From Kordiimonas gwangyangensis DSM 19435 = JCM 12864 (GTDB lineage Bacteria > Pseudomonadota > Alphaproteobacteria > Sphingomonadales > Kordiimonadaceae), in NCBI RefSeq assembly GCF_000375545.1, contig NZ_AQXF01000003.1, positions 390,595 to 454,594 of the forward strand: a stretch of 64,000 nucleotides of DNA. Reading direction: 5' to 3'. A program made the position numbers and the translations under genes. The notes beneath the pieces were generated by a model. That model had not been told where the DNA came from. It made no database searches and worked only from the letters and a program-made list of their open reading frames with translations. Below are positions 34,155 to 42,032 of the stretch, in pieces (position 1 is the stretch's first letter; each line of letters starts with the position of its first letter).

Positions 34155-34937
34155 ATGACATCCCAAAAGACTTTCTCCGGCAAGGCCTTGGCTTTGCTGG
34201 CCATTTTGCTTTTTTCATCTGTGGCTGTTGCGCCCGCATATGCGCAAGGAACACCGCCGGGCGGCATACCCGCGAATGCTCAGGCCAAATCCTATGGAGG
34301 TGGCTGGCAATGCAATACGGGTTTCATGAAAGAAGGCAACGGCTGCATCGAAATTCAGGTGCCAGACAACGGTTATGTCACCGGCAATGACTATGGCCGC
34401 CTCTGGGACTGTAACCGTGGTTTTGTCCTGAAGGATGAACAATGTACCGCGATGGCAGTGCCTGAGAACGCCTACCTGAGCGCATCGGGCGACCATTGGC
34501 GCTGCGACCGTGGTTTCCGGCAGGAAGGCGAAACCTGTGTGGCGGTGAAAGTGCCAGCAAACGGTTACCTGACCGACACGTCCTTCGGCGCTGGCTGGGC
34601 TTGTGACCGGGGTTTCCGCAAAGAAGGCGAGATGTGCACCGCAATCGATGTGCCGAAAAATGGTTATCTGACCACCGATACCTATGGTTCCGGTTGGCGC
34701 TGTGACCGTGGCTTCAAGGCTGTGGGCAATACTTGTCAGGCCATCGCTGTGCCTGCGAACGGCTTCCTTGGCACGCATGGTAGTGACTGGGAATGTGAGC
34801 GCGGTTACCAATCGCAGGGCGATGCCTGTGCCCCCATCAAGCTGCCGGAAAATGCGCATCTTGATTACACCGGCCACGACTGGGACTGCGCGCGCCCGTT
34901 CGTCAAACGCGGCAATGAATGTGTTATGCGCCGCTAA
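34155..34937 (+). CDS. secreted protein with seven Trp/Cys repeats
   Basis: 260 residues. A clear signal peptide (ALALLAILLFSSVAVAPAYA) is followed by a short GP-rich linker and seven tandem repeats of about 31 residues from residue 48 to the end. The repeat is G-x-W-x-C-x-R-G-F-x4-G-x-x-C-x-x-(I/V)-x-V-P-x-N-(G/A)-Y-L. Two Cys per repeat (14 in all) suggest one disulfide per unit in the periplasm or outside. Repeat 7 is shortened and ends in CVMRR. I know similar repeats as tails of other bacterial exported proteins but no function. A 12-bp hairpin terminator follows. Confidence 0.85.
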   Translation: MTSQKTFSGKALALLAILLFSSVAVAPAYAQGTPPGGIPANAQAKSYGGGWQCNTGFMKEGNGCIEIQVPDNGYVTGNDYGRLWDCNRGFVLKDEQCTAMAVPENAYLSASGDHWRCDRGFRQEGETCVAVKVPANGYLTDTSFGAGWACDRGFRKEGEMCTAIDVPKNGYLTTDTYGSGWRCDRGFKAVGNTCQAIAVPANGFLGTHGSDWECERGYQSQGDACAPIKLPENAHLDYTGHDWDCARPFVKRGNECVMRR

Positions 34938-34961
34938 CCGCGGGTATAGACCAGCCATTAT

Positions 34962-35000
34962 CAAATCCGGCAGCGGCCATGCGCGCTACTGCCGGATTTG
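34962..35000. terminator. 12-bp inverted repeat between convergent genes
   Basis: CAAATCCGGCAG (34962-34973) and CTGCCGGATTTG (34989-35000) form a perfect stem with a 15-nt loop, followed by ATGTTTTG on the plus strand. It probably ends both the repeat-protein gene and the convergent TonB-C-like gene. Confidence 0.7.
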
Positions 35001-35009
35001 ATGTTTTGA

Positions 35010-35486
35010 CTATTTCAGCGAGGCTGTCGTTTTCTCGGGCAGCGGCGTGTGCGTGCATTCCTTGCCCGCTTCCGCTTCTTCATGGCCATAGGTGAAAGTC
35101 AGCTTCACGTCTTTCCGGCCCATCTCCGTACCGTCTTTCATGTAGGCGAAATAACGCCAGCCGCGCACGGCGTTGGTGACGCTTTGGTCCATGACCCCTT
35201 CCGGCACACTCTCAACAACACGGATATTATCTGTGCGGCCATCGGCGCCGATATCATACAGCACGGTCACATGGCCTGAGATGTCGTCGCGTTTGGCCTC
35301 ATAGGCGAGGCGTGCGCCCTTGCAGCGCGAAGCCAGCCAATAGCCGTTTTGCGGCTCATCCGCGGCGTATGCCGCACTGGTTGGAATGGCGGTAGCAACC
35401 CCGGTTACCGCGAGTGTGGCAAAGGCATGGCCAATGATCAGGCCGCTTGCCACGGTACGCTTGAACGTCGGTAATGTGGAACGCAT
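35010..35486 (-). CDS. exported protein with one TonB-C-like domain
   Basis: 158 residues. ATG at 35486 follows AAGGGG and starts a long signal peptide ending near SAAYAADEPQ. The single domain (SGHVTVLYDIGADGRTDNIR, GWRYFAYMKDG, VKLTFTYGHEE, CTHTPLP) is clearly paralogous to the first domain of the gene at 31234, including the shared YGxE and CxHTxLPE ending. Again no TonB membrane anchor. Function unknown. Confidence 0.75.
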   Translation of the reverse strand: MRSTLPTFKRTVASGLIIGHAFATLAVTGVATAIPTSAAYAADEPQNGYWLASRCKGARLAYEAKRDDISGHVTVLYDIGADGRTDNIRVVESVPEGVMDQSVTNAVRGWRYFAYMKDGTEMGRKDVKLTFTYGHEEAEAGKECTHTPLPEKTTASLK

Positions 35487-35556
35487 GGTGATCCCCTTCT
35501 TTTTAGAAGTTGTTTCATGCTCCACTGTCGTGACGAATAGTTCCCCTTAAGTGTCC

Positions 35557-35626
35557 GGCTGCTTCCCCTGCAGCCTTATACCCCCACCAGGCACATAGGC
35601 TTCTGTGCAAGCCTGTGTTCCGGTGG
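35557..35626. other. two strong hairpins downstream of the hydantoinase gene
   Basis: GGCTGC/GCAGCC (35557-35562, 35570-35575) and a longer stem with outer arms CCACC (35584-35588) and GGTGG (35622-35626) enclosing ACATAGGCTT and AAGCCTGTGT. On the minus strand they follow the hydantoinase stop by 41 nt. There is no T-run; a 3'-end structure or a small RNA is possible. Confidence 0.45.
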
Positions 35627-35666
35627 CGCAGCATAAGCCTATTGGCGCTAAAACGCAAACGGGGCG

Positions 35667-38600
35667 CTAGGCGGCCCCGTATCCGCCGCCGCCCGGTGTT
35701 TCGATGGTGACAGTGCCACCAGCCATGAGCGTGACCTGATCAGCGGCCTCAAGCGTTTGCTTGGACCCGTCCGGCTGCTGCACGCGGGTAATGCCGGGTG
35801 CACCGGGTTTACCACCCGCGAGGCCCGGAGGTCCTTCCGCGCGGTGACCTGAGAGGATGGCAAGCTCCATGTCCTCAAGGAAGCGTATGGTGCGCGTGGC
35901 ACCGCAGCCGCCCGTCCATTTGCCGGCGCCGCCGCTGTTCGCGCGCACACCAAATTCCTCGATCAGCACCGGGTAGCGCCATTCCATCACCTCAACATCC
36001 GTCAGGCGGCTGTTGGTCATGTGGCTCTGGATCGCGTCAGTGCCGGTGAAGCCATCCCCGGCACCGGTGCCGCCCGCGATGGTTTCATAATATTGGTAGC
36101 GCTCATTTCCGAAAGTAAGGTTGTTCATGGTGCCCTGTGCGCCCGCCATGGTGCCGACGGCCAAAAACAGCGCGTTCGTGACCACCTGACTTGTCTCCAC
36201 ATTGCCAGCCACCACAGCGGCACCCGCATCCGGGTTCAGCATGCAGCCTTCGGGCACAATCAGCCGGATGGGTTTGAGGCAGCCCGCGTTCAGCGGGATA
36301 TCCTCGCCCGTCAGCGTGCGGAACACATACAGCACCGCGGCTTTGGTAACAGCAAGGGGGGCGTTGAAGTTATTGGGCTGGGTGTCGCTCGTACCAGTGA
36401 AATCGACCGTGATTTCCCGCGCATCGCGGTCCACGGTCAGTTTGACCAACACCTCGGCGCCGCAGTCCATACCGTAGCGCGCTTCACCGTCTTTCAGCTT
36501 CGCGATCACGCGGCGCACCGCTTCTTCTGCATTATCCTGCACATGGCCCATATAGGCGGCAACCACATCAGCGCCGAAGTCATTCACCAAGCGTTTCACT
36601 TGCGCAGCACCACGTTCGTTGGCGGCAATTTGCGCCTTTAGGTCAGCAAGGTTCTGGCTGATGTTGCGTGCGGGATAGGGGCCGGACTTGAGCGCGGCCG
36701 TCACATCGGCTTCCGCAAATGTGCCTTCCTTCACCAGATGGAAATCGGTGAAACGGATGCCTTCTTCCGTGAGCGTCCTAGAGTGCGGCGGCATGGAGCC
36801 CGGCGAAAGCCCGCCCACATCGGCGTGGTGCCCGCGGGAAGCAACGTAGAAGGCAGGTGCCTGTGCGTCATCCAGAAACACGGGTGTTACGACAGTGATA
36901 TCCGGCAGGTGGGTGCCGCCCGCCATCGGGTCGTTGAGCATGAAAACGTCACCGGGTTTCATGGTGCCCGCACGTGCGCGCATGATCGCGCTCACGCTTT
37001 CGCCCATGCTGCCCAGATGCACCGGCATATGCGGTGCGTTGGCAATCAACTGGCCGTCGGCGTCAAACACCGCGCAGGAGAAATCCAGCCGTTCCTTCAC
37101 ATTCACGCTGTGCGCTGTTTTCGCGAGCACACCACCCATCTCTTCCGCCACCGACATGAAGAGATTGTTGAATATCTCCAGCATGATGGGGTCAACTGTT
37201 CCAAGCGCGATATCACTGCGGGTTTTGGCTTCGGTGCGGGTGAGCATCAGGGTGTCGTTCGCGCTCAATGTCGCGGTCCAGCCCGGCTCCACCAGCGTGG
37301 TGCCACCGTTCTCAAGGATCACTGCAGGCCCCGGCACATTGTGGCCGGGCTTGAGGCGTTCCCGTGTGTGGATGGCAGCCTTGCGCACCGCGCCTTCCGT
37401 ATAGAAAGTGCGGCTATGCTGCGCCTGCGTCTCCAGTCCCGTGGCTCTGATATCAAGCGCGGCCTCGGTCGCGCCGCCCACCGCTTCGGCCTCCACAGCT
37501 TCGGCAATGATCGGCTGGTCTTTCTCGGTGAAACCAAAGCTTTGTTTGTGCGCGGCTTCAAAAGCGCTGCGCATGCTGTGTGCATCGGCAAACGGGATGG
37601 TAAGTGTGGTGTCCGTGCCCTGATATTTGAGGCGTACGCTTGTGTGTAGCGTCTGTTTTCTGTGCGGGACACCTTGCGTGGCCAGTGCATCGCTTGCGCG
37701 GGTTTCAACTGTTTGTGTCGCTGCCCGAATGGTCGCCATGTCATCAAGCACACATTCCAGCGCCTGTTCCTCAATCACCCGCTGGTCCGCGAGGCCCATG
37801 CCAAGGGCGGAAAGCACGCCTGAGAACGGCGGCACAACCACACGGGTGATGCCCAGCGCGTCCGCCACAAGGCAGGCATGCTGCCCGCCCGCGCCACCAA
37901 AGGTAAGCAAGCCGTATTTTTTGATGTCATGCCCGCGCATGACCGAAACCTTCTTGATAGCGCGCGCCATATGTTCCACCGCGACGCGGAGGAAACCTTC
38001 TGCCATTTCCTCAAGGCTCATGTCCGTGCCGGTGTCAGCCTTTAGCGTTTCCCGCAAGGCTTCAAAGCCCGCGCGGGTCGCATCTAAATTCAGCGGCTCA
38101 TCGCCTTTTTCACCGAACACAGCAGGGAACAGGTCCGGCTGCAGTTTGCCCAGAAGCACGTTACAGTCCGTTACCGTGATCGGCCCGCCACGGCCATAGG
38201 CGGCGGGGCCGGGGTAGGCACCGGCGGAGGCCGGGCCAACCTGGAAGCGGCCATCGCGGATGGTGCAGATGGAGCCGCCGCCCGCTGCCACGGTATGAAT
38301 GTCCATCATCGGTACGGTCATGCGTACGCCCGCGACCACGGTATCGAACACGCGTTCATATTCGCCCGCATAATGACTGACGTCAGTAGAGGTGCCGCCC
38401 ATGTCGAAACCGATAAGGTGGCTTACACCCGCCCGCGCGCCGGATTTGGCCGCGCCCACAATGCCGCCAGCAGGGCCTGAAAGCACGGCGTCCTTGCCCT
38501 CAAAGGCGCCCGCGGCTGCGAGGCCACCGTTCGACTGCATGAAATAAAGCCGCGTGTCGCCCACAGCATCCTGCACCTGATTGACGTAGCGCCGCAGGAT

Positions 38601-39242
38601 GGGGGAAAGGTAGGCATCCGCCACCGTTGTGTCGCCGCGCGGCACCAGTTTCATCAGCGGGCTGACCTTGTGGCTCATGGAGATTTGCGTGAAACCAACT
38701 TCAGCCGCAATCGCGCCCGCACGTTCCTCGTGCGCCGTGTGCCGGTAACCGTGCACAAAGGCGATGGCGACAGCACGCAGGCCGCGCGCATAAGCATCCT
38801 CAAGTGCCTCACGGCAGGCTGCTTCATCCAGCGCCTGCTCAACCGTGCCGTCCGCCCTTACGCGCTCATGCGCTTCGATAACATCAGTATAGAGGGGTTC
38901 GGGCCGTGTAGGCTTCAGCGCAAAGAGGTCGGCCCGGTGCTGCTGGCCAATCAGAAGCGCGTCCTTGAAGCCCTTGGTGATCAGCAGGAGCGTGGGTTCG
39001 CCGTCGCGCTCAAGCAGTGCGTTGGTGGCAACCGTGGTGCCCATTTTGATGGCCGACACATCGCCGGACGGGAAGGTCGCATCCTCAGCCACGCCCATGA
39101 TATCGCGCATGGCATGCACGGCGGCGTCGGCATACTGGCCCGGCGCTTCGGAGAGGTATTTGTGGCTCGTCAGCCGCCCGTCAGGATGCTTTGCTACGAT
39201 GTCGGTGAAGGTGCCGCCACGGTCGATCCAGAACTGAAACAC
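35667..39242 (-). CDS. 5-oxoprolinase / hydantoinase HyuA-HyuB fusion
   Basis: 1191-residue ATP-dependent enzyme of the hydantoinase/oxoprolinase family, opening 5-oxoproline or a hydantoin ring. The A half starts FQFWIDRGGTFTDIVA (ATP-binding) and has VLSGPAGGIVGAAKSG and IGFDMGGTSTDVSHY. The B half starts about residue 690 with IMLEIFNNLFMSVAEEMGG and includes VHLGSMGESVSAI, HHADVGGLSPGSMPP and, near the end, GGAGKWTGGCGATRTIRF. The order and size equal the one-chain 5-oxoprolinases of eukaryotes and many bacteria. GTG at 39242 is chosen because GGGGG lies 6 nt upstream and the fold begins at once. It follows the exported-protein gene by 22 bp. Confidence 0.94.
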   Translation of the reverse strand: MFQFWIDRGGTFTDIVAKHPDGRLTSHKYLSEAPGQYADAAVHAMRDIMGVAEDATFPSGDVSAIKMGTTVATNALLERDGEPTLLLITKGFKDALLIGQQHRADLFALKPTRPEPLYTDVIEAHERVRADGTVEQALDEAACREALEDAYARGLRAVAIAFVHGYRHTAHEERAGAIAAEVGFTQISMSHKVSPLMKLVPRGDTTVADAYLSPILRRYVNQVQDAVGDTRLYFMQSNGGLAAAGAFEGKDAVLSGPAGGIVGAAKSGARAGVSHLIGFDMGGTSTDVSHYAGEYERVFDTVVAGVRMTVPMMDIHTVAAGGGSICTIRDGRFQVGPASAGAYPGPAAYGRGGPITVTDCNVLLGKLQPDLFPAVFGEKGDEPLNLDATRAGFEALRETLKADTGTDMSLEEMAEGFLRVAVEHMARAIKKVSVMRGHDIKKYGLLTFGGAGGQHACLVADALGITRVVVPPFSGVLSALGMGLADQRVIEEQALECVLDDMATIRAATQTVETRASDALATQGVPHRKQTLHTSVRLKYQGTDTTLTIPFADAHSMRSAFEAAHKQSFGFTEKDQPIIAEAVEAEAVGGATEAALDIRATGLETQAQHSRTFYTEGAVRKAAIHTRERLKPGHNVPGPAVILENGGTTLVEPGWTATLSANDTLMLTRTEAKTRSDIALGTVDPIMLEIFNNLFMSVAEEMGGVLAKTAHSVNVKERLDFSCAVFDADGQLIANAPHMPVHLGSMGESVSAIMRARAGTMKPGDVFMLNDPMAGGTHLPDITVVTPVFLDDAQAPAFYVASRGHHADVGGLSPGSMPPHSRTLTEEGIRFTDFHLVKEGTFAEADVTAALKSGPYPARNISQNLADLKAQIAANERGAAQVKRLVNDFGADVVAAYMGHVQDNAEEAVRRVIAKLKDGEARYGMDCGAEVLVKLTVDRDAREITVDFTGTSDTQPNNFNAPLAVTKAAVLYVFRTLTGEDIPLNAGCLKPIRLIVPEGCMLNPDAGAAVVAGNVETSQVVTNALFLAVGTMAGAQGTMNNLTFGNERYQYYETIAGGTGAGDGFTGTDAIQSHMTNSRLTDVEVMEWRYPVLIEEFGVRANSGGAGKWTGGCGATRTIRFLEDMELAILSGHRAEGPPGLAGGKPGAPGITRVQQPDGSKQTLEAADQVTLMAGGTVTIETPGGGGYGAA

Positions 39243-39264
39243 AGATATCCCCCGGAAATTCGTT

Positions 39265-39834
39265 TTATTCTTCAGTAGGCAGGTTGGCGACAAGGCCGTT
39301 ATAGCGGCGGCGCATGTCAGCGCCCATGCCGGTGCAGAAACGTTTGTTGCCAAAGTCGGTCAAAAGCGCATCAAAAAGCCCACGCCTGCGGCCGATTTTG
39401 AACATGAGCACTGCGGTTGAAACGTCCGCCACCAGCTCAAGCCGGGCCGCTGGGTCCATGCTCTTGATCGTCTCCGCCATGGTTTTACCGGCAGGTGAGC
39501 TTTCCATAAGGAGCGACACCTGCAAGGTGGTTTGCGCCGCGATGTTATTGAGCTGGCGCGGCTCCATGGTGTCATCTTCGCAGATGAGGTTATAGGCCAT
39601 GACCTGTGAGGCTTCCTCAAGCGTGAAAAAAGCCGCCTTGTCGCGGTTTGCGTTCAGGTAACCAAGGTGTTCGGCAGCCAGCAGACGCACAAATTCGGCG
39701 CGGCGCAGCATGAAGCTCATGCCTTCCATGGCGCGTTCACGGTCTTCTTCGCTTGGGGCGTTTTGCGCGCTGATGGGCAGGCTGAGGCAAAGCGCAAGCG
39801 TTAGGCTGGTGATCGTTTTTGTTAATCGGAACAT
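39265..39834 (-). CDS. exported helical protein of unknown function
   Basis: 189 residues with a signal peptide (TSLTLALCLSLPISAQNAP). The mature part is mostly helical (EEASQVMAYNLICEDDTMEP, AETIKSMDPAARLELVADVS) and has two Cys (C84 region and FCTGM near the end) that may form a disulfide. I do not recognise the family. It precedes the hydantoinase gene by 22 bp and may share its transcript. Confidence 0.75.
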   Translation of the reverse strand: MFRLTKTITSLTLALCLSLPISAQNAPSEEDRERAMEGMSFMLRRAEFVRLLAAEHLGYLNANRDKAAFFTLEEASQVMAYNLICEDDTMEPRQLNNIAAQTTLQVSLLMESSPAGKTMAETIKSMDPAARLELVADVSTAVLMFKIGRRRGLFDALLTDFGNKRFCTGMGADMRRRYNGLVANLPTEE

Positions 39835-39932
39835 GACTTATACCGTTCTTTTTATGGTGGTCCCGATACATAACATTGTTTAGGGGTAATGCACCATGCT
39901 AATGGGCACGGGGTAAAGCCAAGGGAAACAGG

Positions 39933-40388
39933 ATGAAACCTGAAATCTACATCGATGCCGACGCCTGCCCGGTCAAGGACGAGGCCCTCAAGGTCGCTTA
40001 TCGGCATGACCTCGTGCTGCACCTTGTCAGCAACCAGTGGCTTCGGCTTGAGGTGGGTGAGAATATCAAAAAGGTTGTTGTACCCGGTGACTTTGACGCC
40101 GCCGACGATTGGATTGTGGAGAATATCCGCGAGGGCGACATCTGTGTGACCGGCGATATCCCGCTGGCGTCGCGTGCGCTTGAGAAGGGTGCGACAGTTA
40201 TGGGCCATGGCGGGCGCCTGTTCACCGCTGAGAATATCGGCATGGCACTGGCGATGCGGGAGCTAAAGTCACAGCTTCGGGATATGGGGGAAGACCGGGG
40301 TTTCAACGCGTCTTTCAGTCAAAAAGACCGGTCGCGTTTTCTGTCTGCCCTTGAGCAGGCAGTGCAGGACGCCTTCCGGCGTCCCTGA
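39933..40388 (+). CDS. YaiI/YqxD-family (DUF188) protein
   Basis: 151-residue member of the UPF0178/DUF188 family. The conserved start IYIDADACPVKDEALKVAYR and DAADDWIVENIREGDICVTG give a PIN-like arrangement of acidic residues, and VTGDIPLASRALEKGATV with GRLFTAENIGMALAMRE completes the family pattern. A nuclease role has been suggested for the fold but not shown. A small protein gene is convergent at its end. Confidence 0.93.
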   Translation: MKPEIYIDADACPVKDEALKVAYRHDLVLHLVSNQWLRLEVGENIKKVVVPGDFDAADDWIVENIREGDICVTGDIPLASRALEKGATVMGHGGRLFTAENIGMALAMRELKSQLRDMGEDRGFNASFSQKDRSRFLSALEQAVQDAFRRP

Positions 40389-40401
40389 GGGTTAGCTTCA
40401 A

Positions 40402-40578
40402 TCAAGCCTTGATATCGATCTTGAGGCCCTTGCCACGGTCCGTGTGCAACGCCTCAACGCGCACTTTGCTGCGCGGTGCGTCATCAAGGTCGATCTTGAT
40501 TTTCGATTCCGGTGCTTTGGTGGAAATGCGCGACGGCGCAATGTGCAGCGAATTCTGGCTGGAAATGCTTTCGATCAT
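40402..40578 (-). CDS. small 58-residue protein, unknown function
   Basis: Reverse-strand ATG at 40578 with CAGGGACC directly before it opens a 58-codon frame beginning MIESISSQNSLHIAPSRIS and ending RGKGLKIDIKA. It is soluble, polar and rich in Lys/Ser/Asp, with a possible pair of beta strands (KIKIDLDD, KVRVEAL). Good ribosome site, sensible composition and an otherwise empty 333-bp gap make it credible; I do not know a family. Confidence 0.6.
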   Translation of the reverse strand: MIESISSQNSLHIAPSRISTKAPESKIKIDLDDAPRSKVRVEALHTDRGKGLKIDIKA

Positions 40579-40720
40579 GGTCCCTGAACCCTGAAACTGA
40601 AATGAATTGTGAGTGGTTATTGATGTGCTTTTGCCAGAAGCTCACGCATGAGTGAAGAGACCGATAAAATTGTAGTGAATTTTATCGGCCCCGAAAGTCT
40701 AGTCTATTGTATATGCTGCG

Positions 40721-41899
40721 TTATTCCGGCAGCCACTGCTGCAGGAAGGCGACGCTGCTGCCGCCCATGACCTTGCGGATATCCTCTTCCGAGACACCAG
40801 CCTTCAGGAGTGCGTCGGTGATCGCGGGCAGGTGGTCTGATGGCATGGCAGCCACGGCGCCGTCCCAGTCGGAACCGAGGGCCACATGGTCAGCCCCCAC
40901 AAGCTTGATACCGTAAGCGAGGGAGTTGGCAACAGCCTGAGGCGTGGTGCCACAAATCGCCTGCTGCCACATGCCGACGGAGATGATGCCGCCACGCTCG
41001 GCGATGGTTTTCATCAGCTCGTCCGGGAAATTGCGTTCGCTGTCACACGCGCCCCGGAAACCGGTGTGGGACACCACGACCGGACGGCTGGTGATCGCCA
41101 AGGTGTCTTTCGCGGTGGCGACGGAGGAATGCGCAAGATCGATGATGATATTCAGTTCATCAAGGCGTTTGACCACGTCGCGGCCAAAGTCGGTTAGGCC
41201 ACCCTTGGTGGCGCCGTGCAGCGAACCGCCCAGTTCATTGTCAAAAAAGTGGGTGAGGCCCACCATGCGGAAACCGGCGTCATACATACGGTCGACATTC
41301 TTGATGTCACCTTCAAGCGGATGCGCGCCTTCAGTGCCGAGAAGGGCCGCGATCGGCTTCTGGCCGATTGTGTTCTGCCGCGTCTCAAGGAAAACCTCCA
41401 GCTCACGCTTGTTGCGCACCCACATGAGGGCGCCACCCGAGCGGCCAATGACATCCTGCAGCTTTTCAGCCTGATAGAGCGCGCGCGCCAGAAGGCTGCT
41501 GTGGGTCTCGCTCGGCCACCCCTGAAGGTAGCTCACAAGCGTGATGTTATCGCTTGTGTCGTCGTTCGCATGAACGTTTTGCCCGCGCGGCGTTTTGGTC
41601 ACCGTGGTGAACATCTGGATGGCGGAGCCACCGTCCTGCAGGCGCGGCAGGTCAACCTGCCCACGCTCGGCACGGTCAAGGATATCCCGGCTCCAGAGCA
41701 GGGTGTCGGCGTGCCAGTCCATCACCATAAGGGACTTGTGGAGGGCGAGCGCTTCCGTGCTCAGGTTAAAGGGGCTGTGGTCAATGCGGCGGTTGAGGCT
41801 GCGTTCCAGAATGCCGGGGCCGAAGGTGCGGGCACCCACCAGCAACAGCACAACGACGAGCGCAAGCCCGCCAAGAATTTTGACCCACCGTTTGTTCAT
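40721..41899 (-). CDS. membrane dipeptidase (peptidase M19, renal dipeptidase family)
   Basis: 392-residue zinc dipeptidase. An N-terminal membrane anchor (KILGGLALVVVLLLVGA) keeps it at the periplasmic side. The binuclear site is visible: His63 and Asp65 in VMDWHADTLLW, Glu in LGTEGAHPLEGD, His in VVSHTGFRGACDSERN, and Asp in LGSDWDGAV. ATG at 41899 follows GAGAGG by 4 nt; a longer in-frame extension upstream runs into the M56 gene region and is rejected. It may cleave dipeptides, including D-amino-acid ones from cell-wall turnover. Confidence 0.93.
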   Translation of the reverse strand: MNKRWVKILGGLALVVVLLLVGARTFGPGILERSLNRRIDHSPFNLSTEALALHKSLMVMDWHADTLLWSRDILDRAERGQVDLPRLQDGGSAIQMFTTVTKTPRGQNVHANDDTSDNITLVSYLQGWPSETHSSLLARALYQAEKLQDVIGRSGGALMWVRNKRELEVFLETRQNTIGQKPIAALLGTEGAHPLEGDIKNVDRMYDAGFRMVGLTHFFDNELGGSLHGATKGGLTDFGRDVVKRLDELNIIIDLAHSSVATAKDTLAITSRPVVVSHTGFRGACDSERNFPDELMKTIAERGGIISVGMWQQAICGTTPQAVANSLAYGIKLVGADHVALGSDWDGAVAAMPSDHLPAITDALLKAGVSEEDIRKVMGGSSVAFLQQWLPE

Positions 41900-41970
41900 G
41901 ATCCTCTCCCCATTTCTGCGAATGATAGTGGGGGGGAATTTGCACTTGTCCAGTAAAAGGCAGGGGGAAA

Positions 41971-42001
41971 GCAAAAAAAAGAGGGCACCCGAAGGTGCCC
42001 C
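41971..42001 (-). terminator. Rho-independent terminator of the BlaI-M56 operon
   Basis: On the minus strand: GGGCACC, loop TTCG, GGTGCCC, then TCTTTTTTTT (arms at 41994-42000 and 41983-41989). A textbook UUCG-tetraloop terminator 33 bp past the M56 stop. Confidence 0.92.
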
Positions 42002-42032
42002 AGGGACAGTTGTGAAACGCATTTGATGTTGC

